A stretch of 64,000 nucleotides of DNA from JBAMOY01 sp037071015 (GCA_037071015.1 JBAMOY010000001.1:682001-746000); one strand, 5' to 3'. Shown: positions 1 through 9,324, counted from the stretch's first letter. Notes: a model not told the origin generated them from the sequence alone. Translations and numbers: made by a program.

Positions 1-577
1 AAGTTGGTGGCACTAACGGTGGGTCTTGATTAATCAAAAAATCTTGATTTCCCGCTGGTTGCATTGGTTCCTCCGTCCTTGGTTCAGTGCCGGAACCAGG
101 TAAATCAATTGGGTTTAAATCAACATTATTCATAACATTTGGTTGCATACCAGTTGGTACTTCATTAGCGGTATTTTCAGAAACAGTATTTTCACTATCT
201 GTTGTTACCGTATCAGTCATTCCAAAACTAGTACTCTCTAAAATTGAAGGTTCACTAATATTATTTGTTGTACTATCAGTAGTTACTTGCTCCACTGAAT
301 CATCTGTTACTTCCATAGAAACAGCACTATCAATTTCTTTAAAAGCACTACTACTATCAATCGTCAATGGTTCTTCAATATCCAATACTTCTGTTTCTTC
401 ACCAATCTCATTACTATAATTAGAAGATGTTTCACCTACTCCTAAATTAGTACTAGTTTCATCGACAGGTGTATTAAAAATATTTGTCAAGTCCTCCTCT
501 GGAACATTAACACTAGGATTTACTGAATTAACGTCATTTAATCCATTATCCATATCATGAGTTTGTCTATCATCCAT
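1..577 (-). CDS. Acidic low-complexity protein, N-terminal part (runs off window)
   Basis: Reading leftwards from ATG at 577, the frame stays open to the window edge (about 192 codons). AGGAG lies about nine bases upstream of the ATG. The product starts MDDRQTHDMDNGLNDVN and is rich in Asp, Glu, Ser, Thr, Asn and Pro, with no membrane segment or known fold in the visible part. It looks like a disordered acidic segment, perhaps the cytoplasmic or linker part of a larger protein whose folded domain lies beyond the edge. Function is not recognised. The plus-strand frame at 87-419 is its antisense shadow. Confidence 0.7.
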   Translation of the reverse strand, partial: MDDRQTHDMDNGLNDVNSVNPSVNVPEEDLTNIFNTPVDETSTNLGVGETSSNYSNEIGEETEVLDIEEPLTIDSSSAFKEIDSAVSMEVTDDSVEQVTTDSTTNNISEPSILESTSFGMTDTVTTDSENTVSENTANEVPTGMQPNVMNNVDLNPIDLPGSGTEPRTEEPMQPAGNQDFLINQDPPLVPPT

Positions 578-661
578 ATTCAAACACTCCTATTCTTCTA
601 TATTATACTTTTAGATTATCAAATATAAGACATTTAGTCAATAAATTTATCAAACAATGTC

Positions 662-688
662 AAAAAATAGCTAATTAATTAGCTATTT
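662..688 (-). terminator. Intrinsic terminator of miaB
   Basis: A palindrome of AAATAGCTAAT arms (665-688) is followed on the minus strand by a run of T. It overlaps the miaB stop codon. Confidence 0.7.
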
Positions 689-2135
689 CTCCATCCATAC
701 TCCATGTTTTAACATCAGTAATTTTAACATCAACTATTTTTCCAATATAATTTTTATTACCACGAATATTAACCAACTTCATCGTATCGGTATATCCCAT
801 CAACATATTATCGTCTTTATCACTAGTACCTTCAACTAAAACCGAAACTGTCTTGCCAATATAACGTTGATTAGCCGCATTAGAATAATTATTTACCAAT
901 TCATTTAATCGTTGCAAACGATCATTTTTAACATCTAAACTAACATCATCATGCATTTTTTCGGCTGGTGTACCCTTGCGTGGTGAAAAAATAAAAGTAA
1001 ATGCTGAATCAAATTCACATTCTTTAACTACATCCAACGTTGCTTGAAAATCCTCTTCTGTTTCACCAGGAAAACCAACGATAATATCTGTCGTAATTGA
1101 CGAATAAGGTAGTGCTTCTTTTAACTCGTGAAACAAATCTAAATAAGAATCCTTTGTATAACGACGTCCCATAAGTTTTAATATGCGATCACTACCAGAT
1201 TGTAATGGTAAATGAATATAAGGCATAATATTAGGATATTTTTTTATTACTGCAATCATTTCATCTGTAAAATCCCATGGATGACTAGTTACAAAACGAA
1301 TTCTTGGAATTCCCGTTTTAGCAACATCCTCCAATAAATTATCCATTCGATAATCGATATTTAAATCTTTACCATATGCATTAACATTTTGGCCTAGTAA
1401 AGTAACTTCCTTATAACCCTTTTTCAATAATTGGTTAACCTCTTCCAAAATATATTCTGGTGTTCGACTACGTTGCTTACCTCTCGTATAAGGAACAATA
1501 CAGTAAGTACAGAACTTATCACAACCATACATAATATTAATCCAAGCTTTATACTTACTATCTCTTTTAACAGGAATATTTTCAATAATATCGCCCTCAA
1601 TACTATACACTTCAATTTCTAACTCTTTCTTCGTCATCGTTTTAAATAAGATATTAGGTAAGTTATGAATATTATGAGTTCCAAATACTATATCTAACCA
1701 CTTATACTTAGATAAAATTTCATCAACGACACTTTCTTCTTGAGCCATGCAACCACATATACCAGCAATCAGATGGGGACGACTTTCCTTTAAATGTTTA
1801 ATACGACCAATCATACCAAAAACTTTGTTATGTGCATTTTCTCTAATAGCGCAAGTATTTAATAAAATTAAATCGGCATCTTCCATCGAATCAGTTTCTT
1901 CAAAACTCATATCCTCTAAAATAGCTTTGATATTCTCAGTATCGTGTTCGTTCATTTGACAACCATAAGTTTTAACATAATACTTTTTGTTATCACCTAA
2001 ATGCTTTAAATTTTCCTTAATAATATATTCATTAGTTTTAACCAAAACTTCCTTGCTAGTTCTCTTTTTAGCCTCTAATAAATTAGGTTTTAACACTTTT
2101 ATCACTTCATTTCTTTCTAATAGATAATAGCACAT
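675..2135 (-). CDS. miaB: MiaB, tRNA-2-methylthio-N6-dimethylallyladenosine synthase
   Basis: Radical SAM methylthiotransferase that adds the methylthio group to i6A37 of tRNAs reading UNN codons. All expected parts are visible. The N-terminal UPF0004 domain has its three cluster cysteines (YGCQMNEHDTE C59, NTCAIRENA C95, GCMAQ C129). The radical SAM motif is YGCDKFCTYC (C205, C209, C212), and a C-terminal TRAM domain follows. Length (486 aa) is normal. The ATG at 2135 has no clear Shine-Dalgarno; a GTG about ten codons in (near 2105), preceded by AGAAAG, is an alternative start. The gene stands alone, with its own terminator. Confidence 0.96.
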   Translation of the reverse strand: MCYYLLERNEVIKVLKPNLLEAKKRTSKEVLVKTNEYIIKENLKHLGDNKKYYVKTYGCQMNEHDTENIKAILEDMSFEETDSMEDADLILLNTCAIRENAHNKVFGMIGRIKHLKESRPHLIAGICGCMAQEESVVDEILSKYKWLDIVFGTHNIHNLPNILFKTMTKKELEIEVYSIEGDIIENIPVKRDSKYKAWINIMYGCDKFCTYCIVPYTRGKQRSRTPEYILEEVNQLLKKGYKEVTLLGQNVNAYGKDLNIDYRMDNLLEDVAKTGIPRIRFVTSHPWDFTDEMIAVIKKYPNIMPYIHLPLQSGSDRILKLMGRRYTKDSYLDLFHELKEALPYSSITTDIIVGFPGETEEDFQATLDVVKECEFDSAFTFIFSPRKGTPAEKMHDDVSLDVKNDRLQRLNELVNNYSNAANQRYIGKTVSVLVEGTSDKDDNMLMGYTDTMKLVNIRGNKNYIGKIVDVKITDVKTWSMDGEIAN

Positions 2136-2153
2136 TTTAACTTAATTATCAAT

Positions 2154-2182
2154 TAAAAACGATATAGAATAGTCTATATCGC
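2154..2182 (-). terminator. Intrinsic terminator after the 2192-2995 gene
   Basis: The hairpin CGATATAG / CTATATCG with a six-base loop is followed on the minus strand by TTTTT. Confidence 0.7.
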
Positions 2183-2191
2183 TTAAATTAA

Positions 2192-2995
2192 TTAACTTAA
2201 AACTTTTGGTAATAAATATAACACTATAAAATTATATATCAATAAAATAGTAACAATCGCATAGAACATCTTATCATTAGTAACTTTGCTAATAACTTCT
2301 AAACCTTTAAAGAAATATAAAGTTATAGCTGTCATGAACACTGATAATAATATAATAAATAAACTAGCATCTATATACATAACAATCGTACTAATCGCAA
2401 AACCAATTACAGCTAAAACCATCGTATTAGCTAATACATTCATAACTTGTTTAGAACTGATATGAATTTTAAAGAACTTATCATAAACTAAATAACTAAG
2501 CCCACCAATCGCCAATAAAATAACAATAAGTGCGATTAACACACCAAAGAATATTTTAACATAAGGTATTTCAAAACTACCATAGCCAGAACCCATCAAT
2601 AGTGAATTCATATTGCCAGAAGCTAAACTACCAAGCCCCATAAGACTCATAATCATTGATGAAAACTCTTTAACAATTAATAATGATAATAAAGTTATAA
2701 CTAAAACACTGACACCACTCATAATTAAAGAACTGTTAAATTCACCATCATTCATAATACTCTTTAAACTTGAAATTGGATGCTTAATCACATTAAGTAC
2801 ACGATTTAATAATTTATTAAAATCTAAATTACTAGTTACCGCACCAACATTAGCTGTAGGTGTTGCTGCCGTTTGATTAACATTTCCAACATTAGTTATA
2901 GAACTAGTAGCGCCATTTCTTTCGCTAATAGCCTTTTCACAATTACAAACCTGTCCCTCTTCTAATCTAGTTCCACAATATTTACAAAATTTCAT
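2192..2995 (-). CDS. Zinc-ribbon membrane protein (Yip1-like)
   Basis: A 267-aa protein. Its N-terminus holds a compact zinc ribbon (MKFCKYCGTRLEEGQVCNC, four Cys). A Ser/Thr/Asn-rich linker follows, then about five hydrophobic segments from residue 95 to the end. This layout (zinc-ribbon plus Yip1/DUF-type integral membrane domain) is common in Firmicutes and generally uncharacterised. AAGGAGGAG precedes the ATG. It lies 12 bases downstream of the TcaA-like gene, which has the same ribbon-plus-membrane design, so the two are probably co-transcribed and may act together at the envelope. Biochemical role unknown. Confidence 0.7.
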   Translation of the reverse strand: MKFCKYCGTRLEEGQVCNCEKAISERNGATSSITNVGNVNQTAATPTANVGAVTSNLDFNKLLNRVLNVIKHPISSLKSIMNDGEFNSSLIMSGVSVLVITLLSLLIVKEFSSMIMSLMGLGSLASGNMNSLLMGSGYGSFEIPYVKIFFGVLIALIVILLAIGGLSYLVYDKFFKIHISSKQVMNVLANTMVLAVIGFAISTIVMYIDASLFIILLSVFMTAITLYFFKGLEVISKVTNDKMFYAIVTILLIYNFIVLYLLPKVLS

Positions 2996-3007
2996 CTTTT
3001 CTCCTCC

Positions 3008-4252
3008 TTAATAACTATACTTTGAAAAATATGTTACCATATAATAAATATTTTTTAACTCATATTTTGAATCACTATAATTCAAATACAGTTTAATATT
3101 ATTGCTTTTGGTTGCTGTATTAGTTTTATCAGTATTGTATAAAACAGTATATTCATATTTTACCTGATAATTTACCAATAATCCCGATGTACTCATTGAA
3201 ATACTAGTCACATTAATATCTTTAACATCAAATTTAGTCAACTTTGTTCCACTATAGTTATCGTTAACATCAGAAGCCAGATTATCATAACTATTAGTTA
3301 AACTAGTATTATTACTTTTATCAAAAGATAACTCACTGCTAATATCAGTAAAACTTTTGCCATTAATAATTCCATTATATATCGTATTAATCGTCTTCTT
3401 ACCTAAATCGTTAATTGCTGATAATTCCTTATTATTTAAATCTTCAACATCAAAACTAGGAACATAATAAGTATTATAGCTCTTAATATCTACTTCTTTG
3501 GTAACCTTACTTCCCATTGGTAACTCAAAGATCATTTCATTTCTCCCAACTAATAAATTAGGAATAACATAGACATCCATATAATCCTTCGATGCATCTT
3601 TATCTAAATATTTTTTATCAACCTTTTTACCATTAATCGTTACTTTCGATCCGCTTAAAGTACGAACTTCAAAATCCTTAACTGTACCATAATCCGAAGC
3701 TTGAACTTTCCAATTGGCAAATATTAAATACTTATTTTTATCTTTCCTTGTTAAAGTAATAGTCTTCTCCATATCGCTATCAGATGCATTATACTTATAT
3801 TTAATCTTAAAGACAGCCGTATTCTTGTCTGTCGAATAAGTTACATCACCAATGCTATAACTAAAAAGTTTTTGCTGATTGTTATCTTCATTCACTTTAA
3901 TAAATTGCTCTTTAGAAACAAAATTACTCTCTTCAATATCTAAACAATCAAACAAAGCAGATACATTGCCATTCGACATAGATTTCATATAAGTTTCCAA
4001 GACACTTTTAGCGGTTGTTTGTGAATAAAAATAACCATAAAGTGAACCAAAAACTACTACAATTAGACCAATAACCCCTAGAATAATTTTTGCCTTTTTT
4101 GACATCTTCTTTTTTACTTGGGCAACATTGTTAGAGGAACTAACATTTATTTGGTTATTATTCAAGTTAATTTCTTCTTTTACCCGATTACCACAGTGTT
4201 CACAAAATAAACTATCATCATCTAACCTATTACCACATTTCTCACAAAACAC
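3008..4252 (-). CDS. TcaA-like zinc-ribbon, single-pass envelope protein
   Basis: A 414-aa protein. It opens with a four-Cys zinc ribbon (FCEKCGNRLDD, FCEHCGNR), then a basic linker, one membrane helix (about 54-74) and a large extracytoplasmic part. This order matches the TcaA/YvbJ family: zinc ribbon, TM helix, TcaA second domain, Ig-like repeats (segment with SGSKVTINGKKV) and a C-terminal NTF2-like domain. In Staphylococcus, TcaA affects glycopeptide susceptibility; here only an envelope role can be inferred. Start is GTG at 4252 with AGGAG nine bases upstream. Operon partner of the downstream zinc-ribbon membrane gene. Confidence 0.72.
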   Translation of the reverse strand: MFCEKCGNRLDDDSLFCEHCGNRVKEEINLNNNQINVSSSNNVAQVKKKMSKKAKIILGVIGLIVVVFGSLYGYFYSQTTAKSVLETYMKSMSNGNVSALFDCLDIEESNFVSKEQFIKVNEDNNQQKLFSYSIGDVTYSTDKNTAVFKIKYKYNASDSDMEKTITLTRKDKNKYLIFANWKVQASDYGTVKDFEVRTLSGSKVTINGKKVDKKYLDKDASKDYMDVYVIPNLLVGRNEMIFELPMGSKVTKEVDIKSYNTYYVPSFDVEDLNNKELSAINDLGKKTINTIYNGIINGKSFTDISSELSFDKSNNTSLTNSYDNLASDVNDNYSGTKLTKFDVKDINVTSISMSTSGLLVNYQVKYEYTVLYNTDKTNTATKSNNIKLYLNYSDSKYELKNIYYMVTYFSKYSY

Positions 4253-4331
4253 ATTTCACAACTCCTATTCTATAATATATATATCATTCATTAGCAATTA
4301 TGTCAACAAAATACGACAATAATATTAACAT

Positions 4332-4354
4332 AAAAAAAGACCAATCGGTCTTTT
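4332..4354 (-). terminator. Intrinsic terminator of the RNase J gene
   Basis: Hairpin AAAGACC / GGTCTTT with a four-base loop, then seven T on the minus strand. Confidence 0.8.
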
Positions 4355-5999
4355 ATACTTCTTGAATAACAATTAAAATCATTGGCTTACATTCTGTCTC
4401 TTTATATAGATATTTACCTAATTTATCACGAATACCAATTTTAATTTTATTAAATTCTACATAATTAGTTTTACTATTCTCCTCAATAACTTCTAAAGAT
4501 ATTCGTGCTGCTTCTTTGATAATATCAATATTTTCTTTAACATATATAAAACCTCGTGTTAAAATCTCTGGCCCTGCCAATACCTTTTTCGTAGTTTTAT
4601 CTAAAGTGGCACAAACTAAAACAATCCCGTTATCGCTTAATAACTCACGGTCTTTTAGCACTAATTCGCCAATATCACCGGCAGTCTTACCATCGATTAA
4701 AATTTCATCAACCTTAACAATCTCGCCATTATCTTCAAGAATCCCATTATTAAATGTTACTACTTGTCCATTTAATTTAAGTAAAATATTATCGTCATTA
4801 TATCCCAAACGTTTAGCAACTTTAGCGTTTTCAACTTGATGACGATATTCACCAATGACTGGAAAATAATATTTCGGTTGCATCAAATCCAACATTAGCA
4901 TCAAATCTTCACTTGAAGCATGGTAACCCCAATATTTCTTACTAGGAATAATCACTAATTTAGCACCAGTTCGTGCTGCATTATCAAATGTCTTAGTAGC
5001 TGTCTTTTCCATACCATCATAAATTGGCGATGCAAAAATGATTGTATCCTCTTCACTCAGTTTAATAAACTTATCATAACCATTAATGATTCGATTTAAA
5101 TTAGAATATGGTTTCTCTCGTTCATCCGAAATTAAGATAACAATATCTTTGTCCGTAACATGACGAATATTAACTATTCGGTTCTTATCGAAATTAATAT
5201 ATTTCATATCTATAGCTTTGACGATAGTATTTTCTAAGCGTTTGCCGACAATTACTATTTTACGATTAGTCTTTTCAATAACATTAAATAACTCTTGAAT
5301 ACGAGCTAATTGCGCCTGAAAGATACTAAAAATAATTCGACCATCATTTTTAGTAAATGTTTCACGTAAGATAGGCGTTATGCGATGATTAGGTGATGTA
5401 TAACCTTTTTTATCGGCATATAATGATTCACTCATTAAACATAATACACCTTGTTTTCCTACATAAGCTAATTTACCAATATCCGTCTTATATGGACCGA
5501 TCATTGTTGGATCGAATACAAAATTACCTGTATAAAATATAGCACCATCTGGGGTATTTAAAACATAGCCAACCGCATCTGGTATTGCATGTGTCAAACT
5601 AATTGGAAAAATACTATTTTTACCAAAATTAATTTTTTTATGAGGCTTAATTTCAACCAAATTATCCGTCGTCAATCCCTCTTCTTTAAACTCCTTAGAA
5701 ATAATTTCTATCGTAAAAGCTGTACCATAAACTTTCACTTTAGGTAAGTCAACCATCATATCACAAAGGGCACCCATTTGACTATCATGACCATGTGTTA
5801 TAAAAATACCCTTAATTTTATCCTGATTTATTTTTAAATAATCATAATTAGGCAAAATATAATCAATACCTAACATATTATCATCTGCATATTTTAATCC
5901 CGCATCAAAAACAAATATTTCATCATCAACATTAACAATATACATATTTTTTCCCGTTTCATTTAGTCCACCTAGACTAAATATTTTAATTTTACTCAT
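4353..5999 (-). CDS. RNase J family protein with degraded catalytic site (J2-like)
   Basis: A 548-aa metallo-beta-lactamase/beta-CASP/C-terminal protein of the RNase J family, which handles mRNA decay and 5' maturation in Firmicutes. The scaffold is complete, but metal ligands are replaced. The usual HGHEDH reads HGHDSQ (69-74); the Asp of TGDF is Asn (TGNF, N159); the His of PVHGEYR is Ile (PVIGEYR, I382). H69, H71, H137 and H360 remain. Bacillus RNase J2 also has a non-canonical motif and acts mainly as partner of J1, so this is probably the J2-type subunit, with an active J1 elsewhere. AAAGGAG precedes ATG 5999. Confidence 0.9.
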   Translation of the reverse strand: MSKIKIFSLGGLNETGKNMYIVNVDDEIFVFDAGLKYADDNMLGIDYILPNYDYLKINQDKIKGIFITHGHDSQMGALCDMMVDLPKVKVYGTAFTIEIISKEFKEEGLTTDNLVEIKPHKKINFGKNSIFPISLTHAIPDAVGYVLNTPDGAIFYTGNFVFDPTMIGPYKTDIGKLAYVGKQGVLCLMSESLYADKKGYTSPNHRITPILRETFTKNDGRIIFSIFQAQLARIQELFNVIEKTNRKIVIVGKRLENTIVKAIDMKYINFDKNRIVNIRHVTDKDIVILISDEREKPYSNLNRIINGYDKFIKLSEEDTIIFASPIYDGMEKTATKTFDNAARTGAKLVIIPSKKYWGYHASSEDLMLMLDLMQPKYYFPVIGEYRHQVENAKVAKRLGYNDDNILLKLNGQVVTFNNGILEDNGEIVKVDEILIDGKTAGDIGELVLKDRELLSDNGIVLVCATLDKTTKKVLAGPEILTRGFIYVKENIDIIKEAARISLEVIEENSKTNYVEFNKIKIGIRDKLGKYLYKETECKPMILIVIQEV

Positions 6000-6065
6000 T
6001 TTTACTCCTTTCTTTAATCTAAAAAACCCAATTCATTATACCAAAAAAATATTAAATAGTCCAAT

Positions 6066-6096
6066 TAAAAAAGTAATAATTAAATCATTACTTTTT
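6066..6096 (-). terminator. Intrinsic terminator ending the suf operon
   Basis: Stem of ten bases, AAAAAGTAAT / ATTACTTTTT, with a nine-base loop and T run on the minus strand, 12 bases after the sufS stop. Confidence 0.82.
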
Positions 6097-6107
6097 ACCT
6101 ATTATGA

Positions 6108-7301
6108 TTAAATAATTTCAGCTTTCATATTAGGATTATTAAGTACTTTAACTAAATAATCAATTTCTTCCTTAGTATTATAAAAATACAAACTAATACG
6201 ACAAGTATTTTTAATTCCTAAATCATCTTTTAAAATCTTAGCGCAATGATTACCTGCACGGACACAAATATTATATTTATTTAAATAGATTGCTAAATCT
6301 TGGGAAAAAATATCTTTGATATTAAAAGTAATAATACCGCTCTCACTATTGGTATTGTAAATAATTATATCTTTAACCTCAGATAATCTATCAAGTGCAT
6401 ACTTCTTTAAATTTTCTTCATAACTTTTAATGTTATCTAAACCAATATCTTTTAAATACTTTATAACCGCACCAAAAGCAATTACCCCTTCAATATTAGG
6501 GGTACCAGCTTCTAATAAAAAAGGTAAATCTTTATATTCACGAACACCATCCGGTGCAAATGAAGCATTCATTCCACCACCAAAAATAATTGGCCTAATA
6601 TTATTCAATAATTTTTCCTTACCATACAAAACACCAACTCCCGTTGGTCCACACATCTTGTGAGCCGAAAAAGCTAGAAAATCGATATCTAAGGCTTGCA
6701 CATCTACTGGCATATGTGCAACACTCTGAGCACCATCGACCACAACTAAAATATTACGCTCATGGCAATATTCAATTATTTCTTTTAACGGTCTAATATC
6801 ACCAACAACATTAGTAATATGAGCAAGTGATACGACCTTTGTCTTATCAGTAATAGTGTTTTTAAAATTATCAAAAGTTAATTTACGGTCACTATCTAAT
6901 GGTATATAACTAACTTTAAAATTTAATTCGTCAGCTAATTCAAACCAAGGTAAAAGATTAGATGCATGCTCACTTTTAGTAATTAAAACTTCATCATCAG
7001 CACATAAGTAATAGCGAAAATACCCAAAAATAATTTTATTTAATGAATCGGTAGCTCCACTAGTGAAAATAATTTCCTTAGTGCTATTAGCATTAATTAA
7101 TTCTTTAACTAATAGTCTAGTTTCTTCAAACTTAGTATCGACTTTCAAACTAATGTCATAATCACCACGATGAGCATTAGCCGAATAATTATTATAGTAC
7201 TCTTCAATACTTTGCATCATAACATTAGGTTTTAAAGCTGTAGCTCCATTATCTAAATAAATGATATCTTTATTTAACATTGGAAAATCTTCACGGTGCA
7301 T
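6108..7301 (-). CDS. sufS: SufS, group II cysteine desulfurase
   Basis: PLP enzyme that takes sulfur from cysteine and passes the persulfide to Fe-S assembly. The PLP lysine is in FSAHKMCGPTG and the catalytic cysteine in RAGNHCAKI near the C-terminus (the family has RAGHHCA). The start chosen is ATG 7301 (MHREDFPML), with GGGGGTG five bases upstream; the in-frame codon at 7325 would overlap the upstream gene by 20 bases. Last gene of a sufC-sufD-sufS operon ended by a strong hairpin. No sufU or sufB follows. Confidence 0.95.
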   Translation of the reverse strand: MHREDFPMLNKDIIYLDNGATALKPNVMMQSIEEYYNNYSANAHRGDYDISLKVDTKFEETRLLVKELINANSTKEIIFTSGATDSLNKIIFGYFRYYLCADDEVLITKSEHASNLLPWFELADELNFKVSYIPLDSDRKLTFDNFKNTITDKTKVVSLAHITNVVGDIRPLKEIIEYCHERNILVVVDGAQSVAHMPVDVQALDIDFLAFSAHKMCGPTGVGVLYGKEKLLNNIRPIIFGGGMNASFAPDGVREYKDLPFLLEAGTPNIEGVIAFGAVIKYLKDIGLDNIKSYEENLKKYALDRLSEVKDIIIYNTNSESGIITFNIKDIFSQDLAIYLNKYNICVRAGNHCAKILKDDLGIKNTCRISLYFYNTKEEIDYLVKVLNNPNMKAEII

Positions 7302-7305
7302 TATT

Positions 7306-8112
7306 TCACCCCCAATACTTTTCAATAATTTTTTTTAACTTTTCTTTTTCGCGTGCATTAACAGACAAACCTTTAACAAGGAATCCTCTTACTAATAATT
7401 TAAGAGCCTCATTTCTAGAAATACCTAGTCTTTCTAAATAAAACAAAACAGATTGCTTAAAATTACCAATATAGGCCGCATGATTAGCCACAACATCATT
7501 TTCATCAATTAAAAGATTAGGATTAATTTGACTCTTCTTATCATTTAAATTAATGATATGATTGGCTTGATTAACAAAACAATTCTTAACACCATTGGGA
7601 ACAACGCTAGTCACATTAAATATGATACTACCATCTATTAGTGTAACACCATCATTTATGATATTACTACTACTATAATTATTATGGTGATAAATCATCA
7701 TATCATATTTTTCTTTATCCTTGCCAATTGTTTTTAACTGACTATGGAATTCGGCTTTATTGCCATCTAAATTAATAATATCTAACTCTCGTTGCCCATA
7801 TACATCATAAAATTTATTTAAATGACAAACGGAATAATCATTTAAATAATATCTATATTGAACTTTAGTTCTTTGACCCATTCTTTTTTCAAATAGAGTC
7901 AACTTCACATTAGCATCGATATAAAAACAAATATTTAGTTTGCAATCATCCAAAACTTCATAGTTTATATTTAAATAACAGCTTTGATGAATATAAAATT
8001 TATAACTATTAACCGTAAAAAAATCATTTTTGGGTTCAATCACCAAATCTATCTTTTTTGTATTTAGTTGACTATCTTTAATTGAATCATTTTCGAATAC
8101 CACCTTATTCAT
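7306..8112 (-). CDS. sufD: SufB/SufD-family Fe-S assembly scaffold protein
   Basis: A 268-aa member of the SufBD family, the beta-helix scaffold that binds SufC and builds Fe-S clusters. It is much shorter than typical SufB (about 460) or SufD (about 420) and is essentially the core beta-helix plus the C-terminal helical segment (RGFLVKGLS, as in SufB/D ends). The start ATG overlaps the sufC stop by eight bases, indicating translational coupling. Assignment as D rather than B is not secure: with no second paralog here, it could be a minimal single scaffold. Confidence 0.85.
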   Translation of the reverse strand: MNKVVFENDSIKDSQLNTKKIDLVIEPKNDFFTVNSYKFYIHQSCYLNINYEVLDDCKLNICFYIDANVKLTLFEKRMGQRTKVQYRYYLNDYSVCHLNKFYDVYGQRELDIINLDGNKAEFHSQLKTIGKDKEKYDMMIYHHNNYSSSNIINDGVTLIDGSIIFNVTSVVPNGVKNCFVNQANHIINLNDKKSQINPNLLIDENDVVANHAAYIGNFKQSVLFYLERLGISRNEALKLLVRGFLVKGLSVNAREKEKLKKIIEKYWG

Positions 8113-8860
8113 TAGACTCTATTCCCTCACCAAAATAGTCGTAACCCTTTTCCTCAATTAACGCAACTAAACTAGCATCACCACTTTTAATTATCTTCCC
8201 ATTTTTCATTATATGTACAAATTGTGGTTTGATATAATCTAAAAGCCTCTGATAATGTGTAATAACTAAAATAGCCGGATTATAATCATCATAATAAGCC
8301 ATGACATTATCACCAACGATTTTTAAACTATCTACATCTAATCCTGAATCAATTTCATCTAACATAACTAACGATGGATTTAAAGTATACATTTGCAATA
8401 TTTCATTCTTTTTACGTTCACCGCCTGAAAAACCAACATTAACATCACGATGGATCATATCTTTATCCATACTAAGTTTTTCAACATTTCTATCTAATTC
8501 ACGAATAAAAGGCAACAACTTAAAATCATCCTTATCTTTAGCATGCATTGCACTTCGAAGCATATCAGCATTAGTAACGCCTTCGATCTCTAGAGGCATC
8601 TGCATCCCTAAAAATATACCTAAATGAGCTCTTTTATCAACACTTAATTTTGTGATATCTTCACCATCATAAATAATTGTTCCATGCGTAATCTTATATG
8701 CATCATCACCCATAATAACCTTAGTTAGAGTTGATTTACCAATTCCATTAGGTCCCATAATCGCATGGATTTCACCACTGTGAATTTCTAAAGAAAAGTT
8801 TTTTAAAATTTTACGATTATCAATCTCAACATCTAAATCTTTAATTATTAAAGTATGCAT
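8105..8860 (-). CDS. sufC: SufC, Fe-S assembly ATPase
   Basis: ABC-type ATPase of the SUF complex, soluble, 251 aa (normal length). Walker A is GPNGIGKSTL, the signature is GFSGGERKKNEI and Walker B is LVMLDEIDSGLDVD, all typical of SufC. GGAGATGATT precedes ATG 8860. First gene of the operon; a possible operator lies 35-53 bases upstream. Confidence 0.97.
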   Translation of the reverse strand: MHTLIIKDLDVEIDNRKILKNFSLEIHSGEIHAIMGPNGIGKSTLTKVIMGDDAYKITHGTIIYDGEDITKLSVDKRAHLGIFLGMQMPLEIEGVTNADMLRSAMHAKDKDDFKLLPFIRELDRNVEKLSMDKDMIHRDVNVGFSGGERKKNEILQMYTLNPSLVMLDEIDSGLDVDSLKIVGDNVMAYYDDYNPAILVITHYQRLLDYIKPQFVHIMKNGKIIKSGDASLVALIEEKGYDYFGEGIESNE

Positions 8861-8894
8861 ACAATCATCTCCAAATATATATTATACATGATAA

Positions 8895-8913
8895 ATTATT
8901 TATTTTAAATAAT
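8895..8913 (-). promoter_or_regulatory. Palindrome upstream of sufC, candidate operator
   Basis: Arms ATTATTTA / TAAATAAT around three bases, 35-53 bases upstream of the sufC ATG and next to a TATAAT-like hexamer. In DNA this AT-rich such a palindrome can arise by chance, so regulation is only a possibility. Confidence 0.25.
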
Positions 8914-8970
8914 AAATGTATAAATTTTTATAATATTGCCAATAATATAATAGAATATTCGCAGATATTC

Positions 8971-8994
8971 AAAAAAAGGACTTAGTCCTTTTTT
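8971..8994 (-). terminator. Intrinsic terminator of the 82-aa gene
   Basis: AAAAGGACT / AGTCCTTTT hairpin with T runs; overlaps the gene's stop codon. Confidence 0.8.
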
Positions 8995-9230
8995 GGTTGA
9001 TTATCACGTGGCTTAAATATATATATTTTAGCTCCACTAGTTTTTTCTTTAGATTCGGCAACAATAATATTGTCATCATGCTGTTTTATATAAGCAATCA
9101 TATTGTGTAAATCTTCAGTGGTATCAACATGAAAAGCATGCAAAAGATAAAACTGATCTCGTTTGTTAATATTATTATCCTCACAATATTTTATAATGTT
9201 TTGCCTTGTTTCAAGATCTTTATTTAACAT
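8982..9230 (-). CDS. Small uncharacterised protein (82 aa)
   Basis: The start chosen is ATG 9230 (MLNKDLETRQNIIKYC), with AGGTGG four bases upstream; a longer frame to 9287 would run through the promoter. The product is hydrophilic, with a helical N-terminal half (cysteine, histidines) and a basic tail ending in QPKKD. It has its own near-consensus promoter divergent from the HIT gene, and a terminator. No family recognised. Confidence 0.75.
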   Translation of the reverse strand: MLNKDLETRQNIIKYCEDNNINKRDQFYLLHAFHVDTTEDLHNMIAYIKQHDDNIIVAESKEKTSGAKIYIFKPRDNQPKKD

Positions 9231-9252
9231 ATTACCACCTAAATTGATATTT

Positions 9253-9303
9253 ACTATACTGCAAAAAACCACAATTGTCAAATACAAATAACCATGTTAT
9301 AAT
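9253..9303. promoter_or_regulatory. Divergent sigma-A promoter pair with overlapping -35 boxes
   Basis: Plus strand: TTGTCA (9275-9280), 17 bases, TATAAT (9298-9303), driving the HIT gene. Minus strand: TTGACA (9281-9276), 17 bases, TATAGT (9258-9253), driving the 82-aa gene. The two -35 hexamers share five bases, so the promoters probably compete for polymerase. Confidence 0.85.
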
Positions 9304-9324
9304 TACTAAAGGAGATGATAACAT

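Noticed and set aside
87..419. Plus-strand frame of 110 codons at the left edge
   Set aside because: Lies opposite the better supported minus-strand gene with AGGAG and ATG at 577.
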